Numbered from the stretch's first letter, positions 1 through 7,102 are shown. The stretch: DNA of 23,953 bases from DASWKG01 sp036396755 (GCA_036396755.1 DASWKG010000172.1:1-23953); one strand, 5' to 3'. A program made the numbers and translations. Notes: a model not told the origin generated them from the sequence alone.

Positions 1-29
1 AGCGCGAGAACTACCAGACGAGTTTTCAT
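1..29 (-). CDS. start of a probable secreted or membrane protein (partial)
   Basis: The minus strand has an ATG at 29 followed by MKTRLVVLA, after which the window ends. A short basic stretch leading into hydrophobic residues is how many signal peptides or N-terminal membrane anchors begin. AGGGA lies a few bases upstream as a weak ribosome binding site. An alternative ATG at 51 in another frame (MSDESGNHEN...) has AGGA at a reasonable distance and is also open to the edge, so the start is undecided. It lies downstream of the synthetase gene on the same strand; no function can be given. Confidence 0.3.
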
Positions 30-65
30 GGTTCCCTGATTCGTCGGACATGGTTCGGATTCCTA

Positions 66-79
66 TGTGCAGTTGCACA
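66..79. repeat. short perfect inverted repeat, possible operator
   Basis: TGTGCA and TGCACA flank a 2-base centre. The element lies between the end of the synthetase gene (101) and the candidate start of the next minus-strand gene (29 or 51), where a dimeric repressor could bind. Arms are only 6 bp, so chance is possible. Confidence 0.25.
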
Positions 80-100
80 AAGTCCCCGCTCCGGCAACGC

Positions 101-2260
101 TCAGGAGTGCTCGGCTTGCCGCCGCCTCCAGCGCGGGGGTCGGACCGACTCCTCTCCCCGCTTCGGCCACCGCATCCAGCGGCGGAAGAGGAGCAGCTCG
201 ACGGCGGCGGGGAGAGCCAGCAGCCGGTCCGCGACGACCCGGGTGGGCGTCCAGCGCTTGGCGAGGCGGAGGACCCAGGGCCCGCGCCCCGGGATGTCCT
301 TGTAGAGGACGTCGTGGGCGCTCGCCGCGTACAGGTGCTGGAGGTAGGTCTTGACCTGGACCTCGGCCATCAGGTTCAGGTCCTTCTTCGCGCCCACCCC
401 GAGGAGGTCGACGTCGATGTGGACCGCCTTGTACCTCCCGGTCTTGTACTCGAGCCCCTCCTGCCGCCGGTCGAGGATGCGCTCGACGTGCTCCACCACC
501 ACGGGGAGCTGGAACGGCGAGGTCACGTAGCGGATCCCGATCGAGTCCCCCACGTCGACCTCGGAGTAGCCAGGACGATCGCGACCCTTGCTCTCGATCT
601 TCTCGAGGAACGACCGCTCCTCCTTCAGCCGGTAGTAGCGGGTCGTCGGGAGGTCGTCCAGCAGGTCGGCGATCTCCTCGCTCGCGCGCCGGAGCTTGCG
701 GATCTCGCTCCGGAACTCGCGGATCCGGCGCCAGCCGGGCTCGGTATCTCGCCGGGGCCGCTCCTCGCGGACGCGGACCAGGCTGAACATCGCGCCGGCC
801 ACGACCAGGGCGATCGGGTAGTGCCACCATCGGCCCGCGTCGGCGTCGAGCAACAGGAGCGCCCCGAGCCCGGCGGCCACCGCGATCGAATAGCCGGTGA
901 GGGCGGAACGGACCCTGCCCCAGGCCACGACCACCTGGGAGAGCGCGAACGCCCCCGCGAGCACGAGGAGGATGATCTTGGCCGCGAAGGCCGGCCGATC
1001 CCGGGCCAGGCTCGCGAGCCCGACGACCTCGGTCACCACGAGGGCCATCAGCGAGGCGAACAGGCCGCTCACCTGGGTGACGCCCTGCCGCACCTCCTGG
1101 GCCTGACCGCGGTCCTGCGAGATGTTGAACCGGGCCTGCCCGGCGTCGAGGATCGCGCGGGTTCGCTCGAGCACGCCGGTGTGGTACGAGGTGTCGTAGC
1201 CGACCTGCTCGGCGCGATGCCGCATGTAGGTTCGCTCGCGCTCGAAGACCTCGTCCTCTCCGCCGGTCGCGAAGTCGTTCCACAGGTCCTCGTAGTTCCG
1301 GACGTTGATCTCGAGCGTGGTCTGCGCGTCCCGGATCCGCACCACCTCGGTCTCGAACGCCGCCAGGTTGGTGTGCGCACGAGCGCTCTTCTGTCGCAGC
1401 TCCTCCGATTCCGGAGAGCCGGCGATCCGGCTGGGCTCCTCGAAGTCGCGCTGCGCCTTGATCATCCAGTCCACCCGCTTGTCCAGGCTGGCGCGTGCCC
1501 TTCGGAGCGCGCGCCGGGCCTCCTCGTACCGCGCGATCTGCACGTGGAACTTCTGCCGCGACGCGAGCAGCAGCGGGAGCGGCGGCGGCGTCGGCCCGCC
1601 CACCTGGATGGACCGGTAGAGGTGGTCCGTCGCCGACCGTGGGGAGATCAGCACCCAGCTCGAGCGGAGCGGTCGCGGGATCGGCACCTCCATCCAGTCG
1701 CTGCCGGCGAGCCAGAGCCTGCCGACCGTGGTCTCGGCGAGCAGCGGGCGTCCGGGGGAGACCGACTCGAGCAACGAGCGCTCGGCTGCGACCGTTCGAT
1801 AGTCCTCGTCGTCGACGAGCACCGAGAAGATGCAGTTGAGGCCCCAGAAGCCGCCGAGGGCCTCCTCCCAATGCTCGTTGCGGAGGATCGTCTTCGGGCC
1901 CTCCGAGAGCTCCTTCCAGGCCTCGTCGAAGTCGCGTTCGGCTTCGCCGAGGCTGTCGGCGACGTGTAGCACCAGCGCGTCCCCGAACGTGTAGAGCATG
2001 GCCTGCCGGAGCCCCGTCGCCTCCTCTCCCGCCGACCGGCGGACCCAGCGGGCCATCCCCTCCTCGGCCTGGTCGACCTCGTCGAGATCGAGGTCCTTCG
2101 CCTGGTCCGCGTGCCAGCGATCGCTCTGCGAGAGGCCGTAGGCGGTGTGGGCACCACCGAACAGCTCGACCGCGAGCGACCTGGGGTCGTAGGGAACGTG
2201 GCCGGGCAGATGGCGATCGAACGAGGCGTACAGGATGAGGGCGGGGTCGTGGACCTTCAT
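101..2260 (-). CDS. membrane protein with C-terminal RelA/SpoT-like nucleotide synthetase domain (CATRA-like)
   Basis: This 719-aa protein has three parts. Residues about 1-390 are soluble, with a long helical, probably coiled-coil stretch from about 235 to 390. Residues about 395-500 hold roughly four hydrophobic segments. Residues about 540-665 resemble the RelA/SpoT synthetase fold: GDSIGIRY (acidic residue of the G/D-x-x-G-x-R region), YKAVHIDV (like the GYxSxH motif), AEVQVKT (like the EIQ-RT motif with the catalytic Glu), then H-x3-YKD. The family transfers pyrophosphate from ATP to a nucleotide, giving (p)ppGpp-like alarmones; no HD hydrolase is present. From memory, membrane proteins of this layout occur in CATRA (caspase- and TPR-associated) conflict systems, which fits the neighbourhood; that name is less certain than the synthetase call. 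The ATG at 2260 has GGAGGAGGG upstream. It is last in the unit 2931-101, 31 bp after the 122-aa gene. Confidence 0.8.
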   Translation of the reverse strand: MKVHDPALILYASFDRHLPGHVPYDPRSLAVELFGGAHTAYGLSQSDRWHADQAKDLDLDEVDQAEEGMARWVRRSAGEEATGLRQAMLYTFGDALVLHVADSLGEAERDFDEAWKELSEGPKTILRNEHWEEALGGFWGLNCIFSVLVDDEDYRTVAAERSLLESVSPGRPLLAETTVGRLWLAGSDWMEVPIPRPLRSSWVLISPRSATDHLYRSIQVGGPTPPPLPLLLASRQKFHVQIARYEEARRALRRARASLDKRVDWMIKAQRDFEEPSRIAGSPESEELRQKSARAHTNLAAFETEVVRIRDAQTTLEINVRNYEDLWNDFATGGEDEVFERERTYMRHRAEQVGYDTSYHTGVLERTRAILDAGQARFNISQDRGQAQEVRQGVTQVSGLFASLMALVVTEVVGLASLARDRPAFAAKIILLVLAGAFALSQVVVAWGRVRSALTGYSIAVAAGLGALLLLDADAGRWWHYPIALVVAGAMFSLVRVREERPRRDTEPGWRRIREFRSEIRKLRRASEEIADLLDDLPTTRYYRLKEERSFLEKIESKGRDRPGYSEVDVGDSIGIRYVTSPFQLPVVVEHVERILDRRQEGLEYKTGRYKAVHIDVDLLGVGAKKDLNLMAEVQVKTYLQHLYAASAHDVLYKDIPGRGPWVLRLAKRWTPTRVVADRLLALPAAVELLLFRRWMRWPKRGEESVRPPRWRRRQAEHS

Positions 2261-2291
2261 CGGCTCCCTCCTCCCACCGCCCGGATCCGCA

Positions 2292-2660
2292 TCAGGGCAG
2301 GCTCTGCCCCATCTCGTTCACGAGCTCGTTGAAGTACACGAAGGCGACGGTCGTGTGGGAGAGCTCGTCGCCCTCGTCGGGGGTGACGTCGGCCGGGAGC
2401 GCCCGGGCCCGCATGTACGCGCGCACGATCGGGTAGCCGTCGAGCAGCCCCTGCCACAGACGGGCATCCCGGATGGCGCTCAGCACGTCGCCGAGCTTCG
2501 CCTCGGCCGTCTCCGGATCGCGGGCCAGCTGCTCGACCTCGTCGGCCGCCGTCCCCAGCCGAGTCGCGGCGGTGCGGGCCGGTCCGCCGAGCTTCTCGAG
2601 CTCCGCCCCCGACCGCCGCAGCTTCGCGGCGAGGTCGGAGAGCTCCGTCTCGTCGGCCAT
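2292..2660 (-). CDS. small helical protein, possibly a CATRA-associated small protein
   Basis: A 122-aa soluble protein. The N-terminal half is helical and charged (repeated A/L/E heptad-like spacing, residues about 5-60), followed by LWQGLLDGYPIVRAYMRAR and a C-terminal TTVAFVYFNELVNEMGQ stretch. No signal peptide or membrane helix is visible. I chose the ATG at 2660 because GAGAGAGGAG precedes it; an upstream in-frame start would add 18 residues with no better signal. It lies 31 bp before the membrane synthetase gene and 85 bp after the 61-aa gene, so the three are probably cotranscribed. Small proteins of this size accompany CATRA-type membrane proteins, and it might bind or restrain the synthetase, but no catalytic motif is seen and this is inferred from position. 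Confidence 0.7.
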   Translation of the reverse strand: MADETELSDLAAKLRRSGAELEKLGGPARTAATRLGTAADEVEQLARDPETAEAKLGDVLSAIRDARLWQGLLDGYPIVRAYMRARALPADVTPDEGDELSHTTVAFVYFNELVNEMGQSLP

Positions 2661-2745
2661 GTCGCGCTCCTCTCTCCCTCTCGCCGCCCGCTGGACCCCC
2701 GCCCGCACCCGCATCGTAACAAGCGGGCGCGGGGGCCCGCGCTTC

Positions 2746-2931
2746 CTAGTACCAGGTCCGCTCGGTCTTGAGGGTGCGGGTGACGTCCTCGAGGGCGTCG
2801 CCGTCCCGGGGAACCTCGCGGACCGTTCCGTCGGGAAGCACCTCGACGTCGCGGTAGCCGTCCTCGAAGAGACGGACCACGTCCTCGGGCGTGAGCGTCG
2901 CGGTCCCGTTCTGCGCCTTCGTCTCGCTCAT
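2746..2931 (-). CDS. 61-aa protein of unknown function; possible modifier or substrate of the adjacent E1-E2 system
   Basis: The peptide is acidic and rich in D, E, T and V: a disordered N-terminus, a short helix (PEDVVRLFEDG), a likely beta-hairpin around VEVLPDGTVREVP, and a C-terminus ending KTERTWY. The ATG at 2931 follows AAGGAGGTGGAG, a strong ribosome binding site that rules out the GTG six bases upstream. It starts 45 bp after the E1-like gene ends and has its own copy of the recurrent TTTGAT/CGTT element. It has no C-terminal GG and is shorter than a beta-grasp ubiquitin-like protein, so calling it the modifier would be a guess. It may be a conjugation target, a leader or a toxin-like peptide. 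The coding call is well supported; the role is not. Confidence 0.7.
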   Translation of the reverse strand: MSETKAQNGTATLTPEDVVRLFEDGYRDVEVLPDGTVREVPRDGDALEDVTRTLKTERTWY

Positions 2932-2952
2932 CTCCACCTCCTTCTCACTCCC

Positions 2953-2980
2953 TCAACGCGGCGCCGCCCCCGACATCAAA
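2953..2980 (-). promoter_or_regulatory. recurrent promoter-like element, copy D (TTTGAT-16-CGTTGA)
   Basis: On the minus strand TTTGAT (2980-2975) and CGTTGA (2958-2953) are separated by 16 bp, a normal spacing for a -35/-10 pair. The TGA stop of the E1-like gene sits inside TTTGAT. The start codon of the 61-aa gene is 21 bases further on. TTTGAT is unusual in such GC-rich DNA and recurs with nearly the same spacing at 5244, 7103 and 18104. Confidence 0.55.
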
Positions 2981-3797
2981 CGGCGGCCGGCCGGAAGGGG
3001 CGGCACGCCAGGCAGCCCTCCTGCGGCGGGACGCGGAGCAGGGCGCTGGCGAACGGGCGAGAGAAGAGCCCGTCGACGCGCGCGGTGCCGACCAGCACGA
3101 CGTCGGCGGGGAGGTCCTCGCCACCGGTTCCGGCGAGCAGGGTGAGCAGGCAGACCTTCGCGTGGACGAGGGCGACCAGCCGCACGTCGAGGCCGAGGCC
3201 GGGAGCCCCGTGGAGCGTTCCGTCGGCCGCGACCATGCCGTAGTCGAGGTCGTCGCCGGCGGGAACGGGGGCCGACTCCTTGAGGACCGACATCACGCAC
3301 GCGTAGCAGGGGTCGGCGGGCCCGCCGGCGCATCGGATCACCTCGCCGCCGACCCCGCGCTCGTAGACGCCCGCGTAGACGGCGGGGACCCGGGCGGCGA
3401 GGCAGGCCCGGTCGAGCAGACTCTTCGGCGGCTCGACGTCGGTACACCCCGCGACGAGGTCCGCGTCGCCGACGACCTCCCCCAGCCGGCCGCCGAGGTC
3501 GAACACGTTCGCGGACACCGCTTCGACCGACGCCTCCGGGTTGCGGTGGCGGATCAGGTCGGCCACCGCCTCGGCCTTGTTCCACCCCAGGTACCGGTCG
3601 TCGCACTCGTGACGGATCACGTTCCGCTCCTCCATCCGGTCGGGGTCGACGAGCGTGAATCGCCCCACGCCGGCCCGGGCCAGCTCCAGGGCGACGGTCG
3701 ACCCGCCGGACCCGAGCCCCACGACCAGCACGTGCCGATCCCGGAGGTGCCCGACGTCCACGAGCCCCTCCACTCGCTCCCAGCGGCCGGTGGTCAT
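2976..3797 (-). CDS. E1/ThiF/MoeB-like adenylating enzyme
   Basis: A 273-aa Rossmann-type adenylation protein. Residues 27-33 are the nucleotide-binding GLGSGGS loop. Asp51 (LVDPD), Arg62 and Lys74 occupy the positions that bind ATP and magnesium in the ThiF/E1 family, and GCTD at 117-120 matches the conserved late Asp. Cys164/Cys167 (CYAC) and Cys262/Cys265 (CLAC) look like a four-cysteine zinc site. The family adenylates the C-terminus of a ubiquitin-like or sulfur-carrier protein and may form a thioester; the catalytic cysteine cannot be assigned by eye. The ATG at 3797 overlaps the TGA of the JAB gene (ATGA), with AGGGGA upstream, so it is translationally coupled. With the E2-like and JAB genes it makes a compact conjugation/deconjugation set, not thiamine or molybdopterin synthesis, because no ThiS/MoaD-type gene is visible. 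Confidence 0.88.
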   Translation of the reverse strand: MTTGRWERVEGLVDVGHLRDRHVLVVGLGSGGSTVALELARAGVGRFTLVDPDRMEERNVIRHECDDRYLGWNKAEAVADLIRHRNPEASVEAVSANVFDLGGRLGEVVGDADLVAGCTDVEPPKSLLDRACLAARVPAVYAGVYERGVGGEVIRCAGGPADPCYACVMSVLKESAPVPAGDDLDYGMVAADGTLHGAPGLGLDVRLVALVHAKVCLLTLLAGTGGEDLPADVVLVGTARVDGLFSRPFASALLRVPPQEGCLACRPFRPAAV

Positions 3798-4744
3798 CGC
3801 TTCCCCTCCCCGACCAGGTCGACCAGGTCGACCAGGTACCGGTGGGGCGACCACGCGCCCGCCGGCGGCACGCGGCGGCCGCGGGCGTCGAGCCGCACCG
3901 GGGCCTGGCGCGGGTACCGGGGCCCGGTGATCACGGTGACGTCCGGCGCGCCCTCGCGGCGAAGCCGAAGGACGGCCCCGTGCCCGTCGTCCGAGGAGGC
4001 GGGTTGGAGCGCCGCGCGGTACCCGGCCGCGCGGAGCAGGCGGCACTCGGCGGCGAAGCGGGCCGGGTCGGCGACGTACCAGGGGAGCGCGGGGAGCGCG
4101 GGAAGCGCCGCTCCCTCCACGCGCGCCCGGACGGCGACGAGCCCCGCCCCGCCGGCCTCTCGGAAGAACCGGACCACCCCGGTGACGGCCGCGGCGTCGA
4201 TGAATCGGACCTCCTCCCCCTTCTCCTCCGCCTGGTGGCGGCGACGGCGGCGGCCGGTGGCGACCGCCGTGAGCCAGACGGGCGCCGGGCTCTGGGCGCC
4301 GAGCCGCTTCGCGGTCGCGCGATCCCCGCCCGATGGCTCGGGCGATCCCCAGACGTGGCGGTGCCAGTCGCCGAGGTGGACGAGGTCCAGCCCCGAGGCC
4401 GAGCGCCACCAGCGGACGGCCGACGCGGCGCGCTCCCCCTCACCCCCGCGGCCGACCGACACCGACGCCACCCGGCCATCGCGCGCGCTTGGAGCGACCG
4501 TGGCCAGGACGCAGACGATCAGGCGCTCCCCCGCCGGCTCCCACGAGCGCTGGACGGTGCCGATCAGCGGCCCGCCGGTCTCGACGTCGCCCGCGGTGGC
4601 GACCGACGCGGCGAGGGAACGGAGCACCTCGGGCCGGACGAGCAGGGTCACCGGGGGGGTGGGAGCGGGAGGCAACGCGGGAGGCGCCGCCCGGCGCGGG
4701 TCCCGGGCGGCGCGGCGGCGGCCCCTCGGAGGGAGCATCCTCAT
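3794..4744 (-). CDS. JAB/JAMM-family metallopeptidase (deubiquitinase-like)
   Basis: A 316-aa protein with a complete JAMM zinc motif: Glu55 (ETGG), His128-x-His130, then Ser138 and Asp141 in the H-x-H-x7-S-x2-D pattern. This family cleaves isopeptide or C-terminal bonds of ubiquitin-like proteins, maturing the modifier or removing it from targets. Residues about 1-32 are a Pro/Arg-rich tail. After the peptidase domain, a region from about 205 to 316 contains VTVITGPRYPRQAPVRL and a late RYLVDLVDLV helix, a layout like an E2/RWD fold without a catalytic Cys; that is only a suggestion. The ATG at 4744 overlaps the E2 gene's TGA (ATGA); an alternative in-frame ATG lies at 4738. The gene is coupled on both sides. 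Confidence 0.88.
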   Translation of the reverse strand: MRMLPPRGRRRAARDPRRAAPPALPPAPTPPVTLLVRPEVLRSLAASVATAGDVETGGPLIGTVQRSWEPAGERLIVCVLATVAPSARDGRVASVSVGRGGEGERAASAVRWWRSASGLDLVHLGDWHRHVWGSPEPSGGDRATAKRLGAQSPAPVWLTAVATGRRRRRHQAEEKGEEVRFIDAAAVTGVVRFFREAGGAGLVAVRARVEGAALPALPALPWYVADPARFAAECRLLRAAGYRAALQPASSDDGHGAVLRLRREGAPDVTVITGPRYPRQAPVRLDARGRRVPPAGAWSPHRYLVDLVDLVGEGKR

Positions 4745-5214
4745 TCCGCTCTCCCGGGCCACACGTGGGTCCGGCACCACACCTCGTACGCGGCGATCCA
4801 CAGGGCCGTCCAGGCGACCAGGGTGGCCGCGGTCGTGCGGGCGGCGTCGTAGCCGGACCGCGGGCCCGCCGAGAGCCGGAAGAGGCACGGCCGGTTGCCC
4901 ATCGTCATGTGCGGGGTGTCGCTCGGGATCTCTGGGTCCTCGATCGTCACCACCGGCGGCTCGTCGGGGAACGTCGAGAGGCACAGCACCTTCACGAGGT
5001 AGCGGGTCTTCGGATCGACGGCGCCCGGGAGGCGCCCCACCCATCCCATCCGGCCGTCCCGGAGGCGGCACCGGAACCCCGGGAAGCGCTGCCGCATCGC
5101 GTCGACCTCGACCGAGAAGCGCCACCGACCGTAGGGCGTCGCCCACCACGGCGTGCCGTCCCGTCCCAGCTCCGGCTGCGACCGGGGCCGCGCTCCCGCC
5201 GTGTACAGCGTCAT
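4741..5214 (-). CDS. prokaryotic E2-like ubiquitin-conjugating enzyme homolog
   Basis: A 157-aa protein with the E2 core: strand YLVKVLCLSTFPDEPPVVTI (residues 72-91, the YP-x2-PP signature), then SDTPH (His102), the probable catalytic Cys110 in NRPCLF, and a C-terminal aromatic-rich helix (ATLVAWTALWIAAYEVW), matching the usual W-x-n-Y end of prokaryotic E2 proteins. The family receives the modifier from E1 on its Cys and passes it to a target. The ATG at 5214 is preceded by GGAGGAGGAGC; longer in-frame starts up to 5346 lack such a site. It is first in the E2-JAB-E1 set and is preceded by the strongest copy of the recurrent promoter-like element. Together the three resemble Bil-type or bacterial E1-E2-JAB antiviral operons, except that the modifier gene is missing. 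Confidence 0.82.
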   Translation of the reverse strand: MTLYTAGARPRSQPELGRDGTPWWATPYGRWRFSVEVDAMRQRFPGFRCRLRDGRMGWVGRLPGAVDPKTRYLVKVLCLSTFPDEPPVVTIEDPEIPSDTPHMTMGNRPCLFRLSAGPRSGYDAARTTAATLVAWTALWIAAYEVWCRTHVWPGRAE

Positions 5215-5243
5215 CGTGCTCCTCCTCCGGTCCTCACATCCGG

Positions 5244-5271
5244 GACACGCCGGGGGCCGGGGATCATCAAA
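5244..5271 (-). promoter_or_regulatory. recurrent promoter-like element, copy A (TTTGAT-16-CGTGTC)
   Basis: TTTGAT at 5271-5266 and CGTGTC at 5249-5244 on the minus strand are 16 bp apart. CGTGTCCCGG is identical to copy B at the same spacing, and TTTGATGATCCC is identical to copy E. The E2-like start codon is 29 bases beyond. I infer a promoter read by the ECF-like sigma factor encoded at 8107-9045. Confidence 0.6.
5260..5271. repeat. 12-bp direct repeat, left copy
   Basis: GGGATCATCAAA (plus strand) recurs exactly at 6402-6413. The two copies bracket the only two plus-strand genes in the window. The repeat overlaps the -35 part of promoter element A, so it may reflect the shared regulatory motif rather than an insertion scar. 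Confidence 0.5.
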
Positions 5272-5368
5272 GGATCGGCGGAGGATTGCCATTACGCCCC
5301 TGACCAGGGCGGATGCGTTCATGTCGGTGGGGGTCCGTAGGATCACCCATCAGAGGAGGAGGTCGAAG

Positions 5369-5617
5369 ATGGGAGAGAAGTGGATGGCCGCGGAGAGGCA
5401 GCGCGGTCTGCAAGCCTCCGATAGGGGCATGCCGTGGCCTGCCGCGAAACCATTCCTTGGGGTCGTCCGTTGGCTGGTGGTGGGCCTGGTGATCGCCATC
5501 GGGATCAGCTTCAAGGGCGAGTTCTGGGCCGGGTTCGCCCTCGGCTCGGTGCTCGGCCTGGCCCTCGGTCTGCCGATCTGGATCCGAGCATTCGGCAGCT
5601 GGTGGAGAGGGCGATGA
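5369..5617 (+). CDS. 82-aa small membrane protein
   Basis: Starts at ATG 5369 behind AGGAGGAGGTC, a near-ideal ribosome binding site; longer frames extending left lack one. Residues about 1-27 are polar, then two hydrophobic segments follow (about 29-48, FLGVVRWLVVGLVIAIGISF; and 52-72, Gly/Leu-rich), ending in WWRGR. This is a helical hairpin membrane protein of unknown function. It is the first of only two plus-strand genes, divergent from the E2-like gene (155 bp between starts), and is followed after 55 bp by the DUF429 gene. It could be a holin-like or immunity-type peptide, but nothing in the sequence decides this. Confidence 0.7.
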   Translation: MGEKWMAAERQRGLQASDRGMPWPAAKPFLGVVRWLVVGLVIAIGISFKGEFWAGFALGSVLGLALGLPIWIRAFGSWWRGR

Positions 5618-5672
5618 CAAGGCGGAGTGCCCACCTCAGGGAACGCGATAGGCCAAGCGCGTAGGCTCTACG

Positions 5673-6359
5673 GTGAACCAGATGAACCAGGTGTCGGTTG
5701 GAGTTGACGGGTGGAAGAAGCGGTGGGTCGCCGTGGCCTTACGCGACGGTCGCTTCGACACCATCAAGGTCTTCGAGCGGTTCGAAGAAGTGCTGGCGAC
5801 TTTCTCCAAGGCTGCCGCCATCGGCGTCGACATACCCATCGGGATGCCGGAGGAGGGATCTCGAGAGGCGGACGTCGCCGCTCGGGAATTCCTCCGCGGT
5901 TCGGCCCGCTCCGTCTTCACCGTACCCCCACGTTCCGTGCTGGAAGCCCCGGACCACGCGTCCGCATCTCAGTTGCATCGGGCGTTATGTGGGAAGGGAC
6001 TCAGCAAACAGAGTTATGCCCTCAAGAGGGGAATCTTCGAGGTCGACGAGCTCGTGCGAGCTGACGACGTGGTGATCGAGGTCCACCCCGAGGCTTCGTT
6101 CCGGGAGCTCAACGACGGGCCGGTTCCGTATTCGAAGAAGAGCTGGGCTGGAGCTCTCGCGCGCAAAGACCTGCTGGTCAAGGCAGGGATCTCTGTTCCT
6201 GACGACATCGGCACCGCTGGGGAAGTCCCCATGGACGACGTTCTCGATGCTGCCGTCGCCGCATGGAGCGCCCGTCGTTATGCGACTGGGAAAGCAGAGA
6301 GCCTCCCGAGCAACCCTCCTCCCGACGCCCGCGGCCGCCTCGTCGCGATCTGGTACTGA
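5673..6359 (+). CDS. DUF429 family protein (RNase H-fold, predicted nuclease)
   Basis: A 228-aa protein with the DUF429 pattern: VGVDGWKKRWVAVAL near the N-terminus (Asp of the first RNase H-like strand), IGVDIPIGMP around residues 50-59, a C-terminal IEVHPEASFREL, and a final DDVLDAAVAAW helix. These acidic positions match the metal-binding layout of RNase H-fold enzymes; the true substrate of the family is unknown. The start is uncertain: GTG 5673, ATG 5682 or GTG 5691. None has a good ribosome binding site, but TAGGCT ends 5 bases before GTG 5673, so the mRNA could be leaderless. Third-position GC looks lower than in neighbouring genes, suggesting a separate origin. It converges on the 226-aa membrane protein gene and is probably unrelated cargo. 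Confidence 0.85.
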   Translation: MNQMNQVSVGVDGWKKRWVAVALRDGRFDTIKVFERFEEVLATFSKAAAIGVDIPIGMPEEGSREADVAAREFLRGSARSVFTVPPRSVLEAPDHASASQLHRALCGKGLSKQSYALKRGIFEVDELVRADDVVIEVHPEASFRELNDGPVPYSKKSWAGALARKDLLVKAGISVPDDIGTAGEVPMDDVLDAAVAAWSARRYATGKAESLPSNPPPDARGRLVAIWY

Positions 6360-6386
6360 TGAGCGGCCCGAGGACGAGTCCGAAGC

Positions 6387-6413
6387 TCCACGGCAGGCGC
6401 CGGGATCATCAAA
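6387..6413 (-). promoter_or_regulatory. recurrent promoter-like element, copy E, orphan (TTTGAT-15-CGTGGA)
   Basis: TTTGAT (6413-6408) and CGTGGA (6392-6387) on the minus strand are 15 bp apart. The stop of the 226-aa gene lies inside TTTGAT. No minus-strand gene starts downstream before 5214, so any transcript would run antisense to the DUF429 gene. It may be a relic of a promoter separated from its operon by insertion of the plus-strand pair. Confidence 0.35.
6402..6413. repeat. 12-bp direct repeat, right copy
   Basis: Exact copy of GGGATCATCAAA at 5260-5271. It lies between the end of the DUF429 gene (6359) and the coding end of the convergent 226-aa gene, and forms the right border of the plus-strand gene pair. 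Confidence 0.5.
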
Positions 6414-7089
6414 CGACGTCGTCGGTTTGGCCGAAGATCCGCCTGAGGAGGACCTCCTCCGGCGAGGAGGCGCGCGCGCGGTGCGTCGCCATCTCGGCCT
6501 CGGCGTTGAGCCGTCCGGCCGGCGTCAGCCACTCGGTCCAACGAGCTCGCTCACCCGTCGGGTCCTCGATCACCACGTCCCACCGCCAGCCCAGCACCTC
6601 CCCCGCGCCGGTCCCGCCGGGCGGCACGACCGCCGGCATGGGGAGGTCGGCGTCGAGCGCGGCGGGTGGAAGGTCGCGGGAGACCCGGAGACGCACCACG
6701 TCCCGGTCGTCGCGGACCTCGATCCGGATCAGCGCTCTCGGGGGGAGCGGGTCGCCGAGGAGCTGGACGCTGGGGCGAAGGGCGTCGGCGTCCTCATCGC
6801 CGTCGACCAGGAGCGACATCGACCAGAAGGGCTCGGACGGGAGCCGGGACCGCGGAGGCGGTTCGACGAGCGGATCCAGCTCCACCCGGGGAGCGAGCGG
6901 CGGCCGGGGTCCGCGCTGGGGACGGCGTCGGGCCCGGCGCTCGGCGCGCCTGGCGAGGACCCATCGACCGGCGCGCGAACGCGCCAGCCGCGGGGCGGCC
7001 CGGCGCGCGACGGCGGCGATAACCACGAGCGCCGTGTAGCCCGCCGCCCACACGCCCATGTAGATCAGGAATCGGATCACGCCGTCCAT
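6409..7089 (-). CDS. single-pass membrane protein of unknown function
   Basis: A 226-aa protein. Residues about 4-27 (IRFLIYMGVWAAGYTALVVIAAV) form one membrane helix, followed by a very Arg-rich stretch (about 28-65), as expected for the cytoplasmic side. Residues about 80-200 form a soluble beta-rich domain (VRLRVSRDLPP; WRWDVVIEDPTGE), ending with a helical LRRIFGQTDD tail. I recognise no family. The ATG at 7089 was chosen over a GTG six codons upstream because GCGAGGG precedes it. It stands alone, with promoter element B 13 bases before the start, so it is predicted to be co-regulated with the conjugation and synthetase genes. It may be a membrane target, effector or docking partner. Confidence 0.7.
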   Translation of the reverse strand: MDGVIRFLIYMGVWAAGYTALVVIAAVARRAAPRLARSRAGRWVLARRAERRARRRPQRGPRPPLAPRVELDPLVEPPPRSRLPSEPFWSMSLLVDGDEDADALRPSVQLLGDPLPPRALIRIEVRDDRDVVRLRVSRDLPPAALDADLPMPAVVPPGGTGAGEVLGWRWDVVIEDPTGERARWTEWLTPAGRLNAEAEMATHRARASSPEEVLLRRIFGQTDDVV

Positions 7090-7102
7090 GGCCCTCGCCC
7101 GG

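Noticed and set aside
50..1969. Plus-strand open frame of 639 codons opposite the synthetase gene
   Set aside because: No ribosome binding site or domain; the opposite strand has RelA/SpoT motifs and membrane helices.
2746..2931. Homology between the 61-aa peptide and the 53-aa peptide at 23776-23937
   Set aside because: Both have an A-x-NG segment followed by a short helix, but the match is a few residues and not convincing.
5267..5620. Minus-strand frame of 117 codons opposite the 82-aa membrane protein, ending inside element A
   Set aside because: Proline- and histidine-rich shadow with no domain. The plus strand has an ideal ribosome binding site and clear hydrophobic segments.
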